A stretch of 64,000 nucleotides of DNA from Solihabitans fulvus (GTDB taxonomy: Bacteria > Actinomycetota > Actinomycetes > Mycobacteriales > Pseudonocardiaceae): contig NZ_VUOB01000011.1 of the NCBI RefSeq assembly GCF_008386585.1, positions 1-64,000 of the forward strand, written 5' to 3'. Numbering within the stretch: position 1 is the first letter of the stretch; every line of letters starts with the position of its first letter. A program made the position numbers and the translations under genes. The notes under the pieces were generated by a model. The model did not search any database. It had not been told where the DNA came from and saw only the letters and a list, made by a program, of their open reading frames with translations. Of this stretch, positions 57,554-64,000 are shown piece after piece.

Positions 57554-58201
57554 GTGTCGGAGCGTGAGCAGGGCGCCCGGTTGCGGGCAGACGCCCGGCG
57601 AAACCGGGAACAGGTGCTCGCCGCCGCCCGCGATGTCTTCCTGGAACAGGGACCGGACGCACCGCTCGACGAGATCGCCAGGCGCGCGGGCGTCGGCATC
57701 GGCACGCTCTACCGGCGCTTCCCCGACCGGGACAGCCTGGTCAGGGACCTCATGGCGGACAACATGCGGCGGGGTCTTGACGAGATGCGCGCCGCCGTCG
57801 CCGAGGAGCCGGACGCCTGGCACGCGCTCGTCCGGTTCGTGCGCAGGATGGTCGAGCTGCGCGCTGGCTCGCTCGGCCCGGTGCTGTCCGACCGGATTCG
57901 TGCCGATCCCGCCCTCGGCGCGAGCCGGGACGAGCTGGTCGGGCTCGTCGAGGCCACGGTCGAGCAGGCCCGCGCCGACGGGACGCTCCGCGAGGGCATC
58001 GGCATGGGCGACATCTCACTGCTCATCGTCATGATCGGCCGGCCGCCGCACGGCCTGGCCGAGCTGACCTCCCGGTGGCAGCCGGCGCGCTACCTGGAGA
58101 TCATGCTCGACGGGCTCGCCGCGACCAACACCCGCCCGCTGCCGGGAAGGGCGATCACCGCGACCGAGCTGCGCGAGCTGTTCCGCATGATGAAGGGCTG
58201 A
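57554..58201 (+). CDS. TetR family regulator of the P450-ferredoxin operon
   Basis: 215 residues. Helix-turn-helix about 18-62: VLAAARDVFLEQGPDAPLDEIARRAGVGIGTLYRRFPDRDSLV; the C-terminal domain is typical of TetR proteins with SBP56-like ligand domain. GTG 57554 has AAGGAG seven bases upstream. Divergent from the P450, next to two palindromes that fit TetR dimers. Confidence 0.93.
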   Translation: MSEREQGARLRADARRNREQVLAAARDVFLEQGPDAPLDEIARRAGVGIGTLYRRFPDRDSLVRDLMADNMRRGLDEMRAAVAEEPDAWHALVRFVRRMVELRAGSLGPVLSDRIRADPALGASRDELVGLVEATVEQARADGTLREGIGMGDISLLIVMIGRPPHGLAELTSRWQPARYLEIMLDGLAATNTRPLPGRAITATELRELFRMMKG

Positions 58202-58267
58202 GGGCCGCGCCGCTTCCGGCGAAGCTACCCACTAGTAGTGCGGCTTGAGATCGGGCATGCTCGGCGC

Positions 58268-59299
58268 ATGGCGTGGATGGTCTACGGCGCGAACGGGTAC
58301 ACCGGCCGGCTGATCGCCGAACTCGCCGTGCGGCGCGGCGAAACTCCGATCCTGGCCGGGCGCTCGCGGGACGCGGTCGCCGAGCTCGCCGGCCGGCTCG
58401 GCCTCGAACACCGCGTCTTCGCGCTGGACGCGCCGCAGGACGCGCGGAACGCCCTCGCCGGTGTCGAGGTCGTCGCGCACTGCGCGGGGCCGTTCTCGGC
58501 CACCTCCGGGCCGATGGTGGCCGCCTGCCTGGCCACCGGCACGCACTACCTGGACATCACCGGCGAGATCGACGTCTTCGAGGACATCTTCCGGCAGCAC
58601 GACGCGGCCGAACGGGCCGGTGTCGTGCTGCTGCCCGGCGCGGGCTTCGACGTCGTGCCGACCGACTGCCTCGCCGCGACGCTCGCCGCCCAGCTGCCCA
58701 CCGCGACGAGCCTTGACCTCGCGTTCGTCGCCGAGGGCGGGATGAGCCCCGGCACCGCGAAGACCACGGTGGAGAGCGGCTTCGCCGGTGGGCGCGTCCG
58801 CGAGGACGGCGAGCTGCGGGCCGTGCCGCTGGGCCACCGCAAGGCGATCGCGGTGTTCCGGTCGGGGCCCCGGCGCGTCTCGGCGGTCCCGTGGGGCGAC
58901 CTGAGCACGGCCTACCGGTCGACCGGCATCCCGAACATCACCACGTACACGACCCTGCCGGGCCCGGTCGGCACCGCGCAGTCGGTGCTCGCGCCGCTGC
59001 TGCGCGCGCCGATCACCCAGCGGATCGGCAAGGAACTGGCGGACCGGCTGGTCAGCGGCCCGAGCGAGGCAAGGCGGGCGGCCAGCCATTGCCAGGTCTG
59101 GGGCGAGGCGCGGGACGAGGACGGCGGCCGGGTGTCGGCGTCGCTGAGCGGCCCGAACGCCTACTCGCTGACCGCCGACGCGGTGCTGCGCGCCGTGGCG
59201 CGGCTGACCGAGGGCGGTGTCGTGCCGGGCGCGCACACCCCGTCGTCCGCCCTTGGCGCGGACTTCGTCACGACCCTGGACGGCGTCGAGGGCCCGTAG
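58268..59299 (+). CDS. Saccharopine dehydrogenase-like/trans-acting enoyl reductase-like protein
   Basis: 343 residues. VYGANGYTGRLIAELAVRRG (Rossmann GxxGYTG), GRSRDAVAELAGRL, HCAGPFSATSGPMVAACLATGTHYLDITGE and LPGAGFDVVPTDCLAA define this family, which includes mycobacterial trans-acting enoyl reductase Rv2953 and many uncharacterised proteins. It probably uses NADPH on a lipid or small acid; no polyketide genes lie near. ATG 58268 has no clear ribosome site and ATG 58277 is an alternative. Confidence 0.88.
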   Translation: MAWMVYGANGYTGRLIAELAVRRGETPILAGRSRDAVAELAGRLGLEHRVFALDAPQDARNALAGVEVVAHCAGPFSATSGPMVAACLATGTHYLDITGEIDVFEDIFRQHDAAERAGVVLLPGAGFDVVPTDCLAATLAAQLPTATSLDLAFVAEGGMSPGTAKTTVESGFAGGRVREDGELRAVPLGHRKAIAVFRSGPRRVSAVPWGDLSTAYRSTGIPNITTYTTLPGPVGTAQSVLAPLLRAPITQRIGKELADRLVSGPSEARRAASHCQVWGEARDEDGGRVSASLSGPNAYSLTADAVLRAVARLTEGGVVPGAHTPSSALGADFVTTLDGVEGP

Positions 59300-59505
59300 C
59301 GCGGTGTCCGGGGACGCCTGACGGGTCCTTCCTGGCCCAGCCCGCGTCTCGCGGCGTTGCCGCCACGCCCCCATCCAACAACGGGATGAGGACGCGGCGG
59401 CGCCTTGCGAGACACGACCTGGATCCCGGAATCACCCCGACAACATCCCCGGACACCGCGCGGCGCGAACCACGGGCCCTCGTCGACGAACCAAGCGAGC
59501 GGGAC
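59300..59505. other. Short gap between convergent genes, nothing recognised
   Basis: About 200 bases between the saccharopine dehydrogenase-like and lipA genes. No clear stem-loop or gene is visible. Confidence 0.4.
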
Positions 59506-60507
59506 CTACCTCGCCAGCAGCGAGCTGGCCTCCTGGGCGGCGCTGCCGGCCTCGAGCAGGTGGCCCAGGTTGGCCGGCACCTGCTCGCCGCGCTTCTGCA
59601 CGGCCTGCGCGTAGAGCCGCCCGGCGCGGTAGGAGGACCGCACCAGCGGGCCGGCCATCACGCCGCTGAAGCCGATCTGCTCCGCGGTGGCGGAGTGCGC
59701 GACGAACTCCTCCGGCTTGACCCAGCGCTCCACCGGGTGGTGCCGGGGGCTCGGCCGCAGGTACTGGGTGATCGTGATGATCTCGCAGCCCGCGTCGTGC
59801 AGGTCGCTGAGCGCCTCGGTGACCTCGTCCGGGGTCTCGCCCATGCCGAGGATCAGGTTGGACTTGGTGACCAGGCCTGCCTCGCGCGCGGCAGTGATCA
59901 CGTCGAGGGAGCGCTCGTAGCGGAAGCCGGGGCGGATCCGCTTGAAGATCCTCGGCACCGTCTCCACGTTGTGCGCGAGCACCTCGGGCCGGGAGCCGAA
60001 CACCTCGGCGAGCTGGTCGGGCTCCGCGTTGAAGTCGGGGATCAACAGCTCGACGCCGGTGCCAGGGTTCAGCTCGTGGATCTGCCGGACGGTCTCGGCG
60101 TAGAGCCACGCGCCGCCGTCGGGCAGGTCGTCCCTGGCGACCCCGGTGACGGTCGAGTAGCGCAGGCCCATGGCCTGCACCGACTCGGCGACCCGGCGCG
60201 GCTCCTCCCGGTCGAAGTCGGCGGGCTTGCCGGTGTCGATCTGGCAGAAGTCACAGCGACGGGTGCACTGGTCACCGCCGATGAGGAAGGTGGCCTCGCG
60301 GTCCTCCCAACACTCGTAGATGTTGGGGCAGCCTGCTTCCTCACAGACCGTGTGCAGACCCTCGCGGCGGACCAGGCCTTTGAGCTCCCGATACTCGGGG
60401 CCCATCTTTGCCTTGGTCTTGATCCACGAGGGCTTCTTCTCGATAGGCGTCTGACTGTTGCGGACCTCTAGCCGCAACATCTTCCGCCCCTCCGGTGCGA
60501 CGGTCAC
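59506..60507 (-). CDS. lipA: Lipoyl synthase
   Basis: 333 residues. Auxiliary cluster Cys55, Cys60, Cys66 ([13 protein letters not shown]) and radical-SAM cluster Cys81, Cys85, Cys88 (CTRRCDFC) are both present, as are [19 protein letters not shown] and the C-terminal Ser loop [13 protein letters not shown]. It inserts two sulfurs into octanoyl groups to form lipoate needed by pyruvate dehydrogenase. GTG 60507 has AGGG eight bases upstream. The usual partner lipB is not beside it. Confidence 0.97.
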   Translation of the reverse strand: MTVAPEGRKMLRLEVRNSQTPIEKKPSWIKTKAKMGPEYRELKGLVRREGLHTVCEEAGCPNIYECWEDREATFLIGGDQCTRRCDFCQIDTGKPADFDREEPRRVAESVQAMGLRYSTVTGVARDDLPDGGAWLYAETVRQIHELNPGTGVELLIPDFNAEPDQLAEVFGSRPEVLAHNVETVPRIFKRIRPGFRYERSLDVITAAREAGLVTKSNLILGMGETPDEVTEALSDLHDAGCEIITITQYLRPSPRHHPVERWVKPEEFVAHSATAEQIGFSGVMAGPLVRSSYRAGRLYAQAVQKRGEQVPANLGHLLEAGSAAQEASSLLAR

Positions 60508-60884
60508 GGGCGTCACCCTACGCCGCGCGCGGGCGTGTCCGGGGTCACGCGAGCGGCGTCCCGCCGTCGCCGAAGGGCATACCCGCGCCTGATGGACAAC
60601 CTCGATGGGCGGGTCCGTTGTCAGCCAATGGCGGGAACCCATTCCCGTCGCGCTGTCCGAAATATTGTCGGATGTCCTTGTTCGGCATCGGACGTTTCTC
60701 ACGCCGTGTCATTGGTTGCGTCATTGGTGAAGCTAACCTGGGAATTCCCTGGAAATATGCTCTTCCCGCGATGTGCGAACCTGTAACGGGCCCGAGCAAG
60801 GGGCGATTACGTTCAGCGGGGCCGCAACTGCGTGCCTTTGATTGAGAAGCGTGTAAATGCCGCGCACGCGTGAACGGGGTAACC
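60508..60884. other. Lower-GC intergenic region upstream of the secreted deacetylase
   Basis: About 375 bases, clearly more AT-rich than its surroundings from about 60640 to 60880. It contains the direct repeat GTCATTGGT at 60708-60716 and 60720-60728 (period 12). It should carry the promoters of lipA and of the secreted protein gene. Confidence 0.45.
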
Positions 60885-63074
60885 GTGAGATCAATCGGTC
60901 GAAATCGACCACTTGTCCTGCTGTTGTCAGTAGTGCTGGGCCTGCTCGTCGGCTCGGCCGCCCTGCCATCGGCCGCCAACGCGGCCTCGGCGCCGCCGCG
61001 CATCGACCTGCGGGTGCTCGTCGTCACGGACGGAACGCCGTGGGTCGAGGCGATCAGGGCCGAGCTCGCCGCAGAGGGCGCGCCGGCCACGGTCGTCACC
61101 CTCGGTGACAGCACTCGCCCGCAGCTCACCTCCGCGTTCCTCGCGGACCAACTGTCCGACGGCACGCCGCACGCCAAGTTCCAGGGCGTCGTGCTGCCCA
61201 GTCAGGCGCCGACCGGGCTCGGCGCCGCCGAACTGACCGCGCTGTCCTCCTTCGAGCAGGACTTCGCGGTCCGCCAGATCACCGGGTTCGCCTATCCCAA
61301 CGTCACCGTCGGTGAGAACTCGCCGCTGTACTCCGGCGCCCTGGACGGCACGACCGCGCAGGTGACGCCGGCCGCCGCGGCCGCCGGGTTCGGCTACCTG
61401 GCTGGTCCGGTGACATTCGAGGACAACGACCCGACAATGACCGAGGCATACGGATATCTGGCCACGGCGCGACCGGACGACCCGGCCACCGGCGCGCACT
61501 TCGAGCCGTTCCTCACCGCATCGGTGCCCGGCACCTCGACCACCGGGGTGCTGGCCGGCGTCTATCGCGCGTCCGGCATCGAACAGCTTGTGCTGAACTT
61601 CGCCTACAACGGCGATCAGCAGCAGTTCAAGGTGGTTTCACACGGTATTGTCACCTGGCTGACCAGGGGCGTACACCTTGGCTACTACCGCAATTATCTC
61701 AGCGTGCACGTGGATGATCTCTTCGGCGCGGACGACCGGTGGAACATCGCCGCGCACTGCACGCCGGGCAACAACGACTGCCCGCCAGGCACGCCGGACA
61801 CCACGCCGATCAGGATGACCCCGCAGGACGCCGTCGACGCGGCGGCCTGGCAGACCGCGCACGACTTCCGGTTCGACTTCCTGTTCAACGGCGGCAGCAG
61901 TGACGAGATCGTCGCCGACCAGGGCTCCGACCCCCTGACCACCACCCTCCAGTCGCTCGCGACGCAGTTCCGGTGGGTCAACCACACCTACACGCACGAG
62001 TTCCTCGGCTGCGTGCAGGACTTCACCGTGATCCCGTGGCGCTGCGCGACGGACCCGGCAACCGGCCAGACCGCGTGGGTGAGCCAGCAGTTCATCGACG
62101 ACCAGATCGCCAAGAACCTGACGTTCGCCCAGCAGCACGGCCTGGCCGTGGTGCCGGACGAGCTGGTCGCGGGGGAGCACTCCGGCACGTTGATCCTGCC
62201 GCAGCAGCCGCAGGACAACCCCAACTTCCTCGCCGCCCTTCAGGCGGACGGGATCGGCTGGCTCGGCATGGACGCCTCGCGCGAGCCGGCGCAGCGCCAG
62301 GTCGCCTCGGCGCTCGGGGTGCCAAGGCACCCGATCAACGTGTTCTACAACGTGGCCAATCCCGCCGAGGAGGTCGCCGAGTACAACTGGATCTACACGT
62401 CGCGGGCCGACGGCGGCAGCGGGATCTGCGAGGACCACCCGGACACCACGACGTGCATCAAGCCGCTCGACGGGGCGACGGGCTACCAGTCCTACATCCT
62501 GCCGCTGGAGTCGCGGATCGCGCTGGGACACGTGCTCGGCAACGACCCGAGGCCGCACTACGTGCACCAGTCCAACCTGGCCGAGGGCAGGCTGCTCTAC
62601 CCGCTGCTGGAGAACATCCTGTCGACCTACCGGGCCGAGTTCGCGGCCAACGCACCGGTGGTCAGCCCCTCGCTGACCGACTCAGGAGTCGCGCTGCAAC
62701 GGCAGGCCGCCTGGCAGGCGACGCGGGACGCCGGCACCGTCAGCGCGTACGAGCAGGGCGGGGCGGTGACGGTGGAGGGGACGGCCGACGCGAGCGTCCC
62801 GGTCACCGTGCCCGACGGCACCACGGTGAACGGCGCGGCCTTCGGCGACGCCTACGCCGGGGAGCGCTCCGGCTACGCCGACGTCGGGCCGTCGCGGGTG
62901 CTGACCCTGACGCGGCCGTCGGCCCGAACCCAGCCGTCCTCGGCCCTTCGGGTGCCCGCGGCGCGCATCGTCGCGTCGCTGGCCACCGCGCCCCGGCCGT
63001 CGGTGCCGAACCAGGCGGCGCCGCGCAAGGCCAACATCGCGACCGCGGCGACGCTCCCCAGGGCGGCGAAGTAG
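60885..63074 (+). CDS. Secreted Agd3/CE18-like polysaccharide deacetylase
   Basis: 729 residues. Signal peptide 1 to about 34 (PLVLLLSVVLGLLVGSAALPSAANA). After an N-terminal CBM-like part (about 40-265) comes the deacetylase domain with the metal motif SVHVDDLFG (His275, Asp277, Asp278) and NHTYTHE (His367, His371). This combination and the length resemble Agd3-type CE18 enzymes that remove acetyl groups from amino-sugar polymers. The C-terminal about 150 residues are Ala/Pro/Arg-rich. GTG 60885 is preferred because GGGG lies five bases upstream; GTG 60870 is in frame. Confidence 0.85.
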   Translation: MRSIGRNRPLVLLLSVVLGLLVGSAALPSAANAASAPPRIDLRVLVVTDGTPWVEAIRAELAAEGAPATVVTLGDSTRPQLTSAFLADQLSDGTPHAKFQGVVLPSQAPTGLGAAELTALSSFEQDFAVRQITGFAYPNVTVGENSPLYSGALDGTTAQVTPAAAAAGFGYLAGPVTFEDNDPTMTEAYGYLATARPDDPATGAHFEPFLTASVPGTSTTGVLAGVYRASGIEQLVLNFAYNGDQQQFKVVSHGIVTWLTRGVHLGYYRNYLSVHVDDLFGADDRWNIAAHCTPGNNDCPPGTPDTTPIRMTPQDAVDAAAWQTAHDFRFDFLFNGGSSDEIVADQGSDPLTTTLQSLATQFRWVNHTYTHEFLGCVQDFTVIPWRCATDPATGQTAWVSQQFIDDQIAKNLTFAQQHGLAVVPDELVAGEHSGTLILPQQPQDNPNFLAALQADGIGWLGMDASREPAQRQVASALGVPRHPINVFYNVANPAEEVAEYNWIYTSRADGGSGICEDHPDTTTCIKPLDGATGYQSYILPLESRIALGHVLGNDPRPHYVHQSNLAEGRLLYPLLENILSTYRAEFAANAPVVSPSLTDSGVALQRQAAWQATRDAGTVSAYEQGGAVTVEGTADASVPVTVPDGTTVNGAAFGDAYAGERSGYADVGPSRVLTLTRPSARTQPSSALRVPAARIVASLATAPRPSVPNQAAPRKANIATAATLPRAAK

Positions 63075-63092
63075 CCGAGCCGGCAACGGAAA

Positions 63093-63125
63093 GCGGGGGC
63101 GTCCGATCGGTTCGGGCGCCCCCGC
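63093..63125. terminator. Terminator between the deacetylase and the dehydrogenase genes
   Basis: A perfect 9-bp stem GCGGGGGCG (63093-63101) / CGCCCCCGC (63117-63125) between convergent genes, nine bases before the SDR stop. Confidence 0.75.
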
Positions 63126-63133
63126 CCGACGCC

Positions 63134-64000
63134 TCAGGACGGCTCGGGGGCGACACCCGTCAGCTCGGCGGTCAGCTCCCACAGCCGCTCGCCCGCCCGG
63201 GGATCCCTGGCCGCGGACGTCATCCGCGCCAACGCCGGATGGCCGCGCATGCCGCGGAACCCGTCGGGGCCGTAGTACTCGCCGCCGCGCACGCCCGCCG
63301 CCGTCGCCGCGTACAGCTGCGGCAGCGCCCCGGCCTCGACCCGCTGCGCGAACAGCGCATTGACCACCCTGCCGCCGGCGTCCAGCAGTGCGCTGCCCCG
63401 GTTGCGGCCCATGTTGGCCGACAGCTCGGTCGCGGTCACGCCGGGATGCACGGCGACGCTGACCAGGTCAAGGCCCTCGGTCCGCACCCTGCGGTCCAGC
63501 TCCAGCGCGAACAGCAGGTTCGCCAGCTTGGACTGCGCGTAGCCGGACCAGGCCCGGTACCTGCGGCGCTCGAAGTTCGGGTCGTCGAAGTTCAGCCTGC
63601 CCTGCTCGTGCGCGAGGCTGGACAGCGTGACCACGCGCGCGCCCGGCCGCGTGCGCAGCGCGGGCAGCAGCAGCCAGGTCAGGGCGGCGTGGCCGAGATG
63701 GTTGGTGCCGAACTGCGACTCGAAGCCGTCGGCGGTGCGGCGCAGCGGCGGTGCCATCACGCCGGCGTTGTTCATCAGCACGTCCAGCGCGTCCCCGGTG
63801 CGTTCGCGCACCTCCGCCGCCGCGGCGCGCACCGACCCGAGATCGGCGAGGTCGAGCGCGAGCAGTTCGGCCTCGCCGCCGCCTGCCAGCACCTCGGCCA
63901 ACGCGCGTTCGCCGCGTTCGGGGGAGCGGCAGGCCAGCAGCACCCGCGCGCCCCTGCCCGCGAGCACGGCCGCGCTGCGCAGCCCGAGCCCGGAGTTCGC
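63134..64000 (-). CDS. Short-chain dehydrogenase/reductase (N-terminus off right edge)
   Basis: About 289 residues visible. Partial cofactor motif ANSGLGLRSAAVLAGRGARV at the edge (the first Gly lies outside), NNAGVM, catalytic Ser in VVTLSSLA and Tyr/Lys in YAQSKLANLL. It is the retinol dehydrogenase-like classical SDR group common in actinobacteria; substrate unknown. The frame is open up to base 64000, so the true start is beyond the window. Confidence 0.92.
   Translation of the reverse strand, partial: ANSGLGLRSAAVLAGRGARVLLACRSPERGERALAEVLAGGGEAELLALDLADLGSVRAAAAEVRERTGDALDVLMNNAGVMAPPLRRTADGFESQFGTNHLGHAALTWLLLPALRTRPGARVVTLSSLAHEQGRLNFDDPNFERRRYRAWSGYAQSKLANLLFALELDRRVRTEGLDLVSVAVHPGVTATELSANMGRNRGSALLDAGGRVVNALFAQRVEAGALPQLYAATAAGVRGGEYYGPDGFRGMRGHPALARMTSAARDPRAGERLWELTAELTGVAPEPS

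Noticed and set aside
1..64000. CRISPR arrays, insertion sequences or rRNA genes
   Set aside because: No regularly spaced repeats with unique spacers, no transposase motifs and no rRNA-like sequences were seen.

Overview
The window is a high-GC actinobacterial chromosome segment. GTG and TTG starts are frequent, there are many ATGA/GTGA-type overlaps, and several families are typical of the order Pseudonocardiales: conservon genes, XRE-DUF5753/DUF397 pairs, S-adenosyl methyltransferases of the DUF574 type, DUF3145 and DUF3052. I read it as a Pseudonocardiaceae-like organism; the sequence alone does not give genus or species. I see no rRNA, insertion sequence, integrase or CRISPR array. One tRNA gene (Val, anticodon TAC) lies at 54318-54392.

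Layout, left part. 1-436 is the N-terminus of a molybdopterin nitrate reductase-like enzyme that runs off the left edge. Divergent from it is a complete conservon (920-4985): NIT-domain sensor kinase-like protein, roadblock protein, DUF742 protein and small GTPase. 5521-8550 carries a tiny acidic protein followed by a TPR-CHAT caspase-like protein. 8609-11964 (minus) holds a membrane-anchored protein, a leucine-rich-repeat protein and cytochrome oxidase subunit I. 12164-13144 is a GNAT acetyltransferase, possibly with a leader peptide. 13456-16251 is the three-gene pntAA-pntAB-pntB transhydrogenase operon. 16217-18527 contains two back-to-back XRE-DUF5753 regulator modules. 18599-21456 has two MarR-like genes under a tandem-repeat promoter region, and a LysR/EamA divergent pair.

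Middle part. 22159-25736 holds a membrane protein, a degenerate GGDEF-EAL protein and a DUF574 methyltransferase. 25917-29102 holds an MFS exporter divergent from a MarR gene that is tightly coupled to a fluC-DUF190-fluC fluoride exporter operon. 29150-38264 holds a HelD-like RNA polymerase recycling factor, MarR, a beta-hydroxyacid dehydrogenase-like protein, a membrane protein, TetR, a flavin disulfide reductase, a putative type VII secretion-associated protein and DUF3145.

Right part. 39081-54274 is the classical actinobacterial fatty-acid/pyruvate block: fabF-acpP-fabH-fabD, a FasR-type PucR regulator, aceE, DUF3052 and an AhpE/BCP peroxiredoxin. The same neighbourhood is known in Mycobacterium tuberculosis (Rv2238c-Rv2246). 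Here it is interrupted by a truncated NTPase gene between fasR and fabD, and by a GNAT, secreted tripeptidyl aminopeptidase, CmpX-like channel and FMN-riboswitch-controlled riboflavin transporter between fasR and aceE. 55012-59299 includes a ferredoxin-P450 pair divergent from a TetR gene, with two matching palindromic operators between them. 59506-60507 is lipA, 60885-63074 a secreted Agd3/CE18-like deacetylase, and a short-chain dehydrogenase runs off the right edge.

Metabolically the segment links acetyl-CoA production (AceE, with lipoic acid from LipA) to type II fatty-acid synthesis, NADPH balance (Pnt), respiration (CtaD) and nitrate assimilation. The most unusual parts are the peptide-CHAT pair, the broken NTPase inside the fas locus, and several sharp operator-like repeats.
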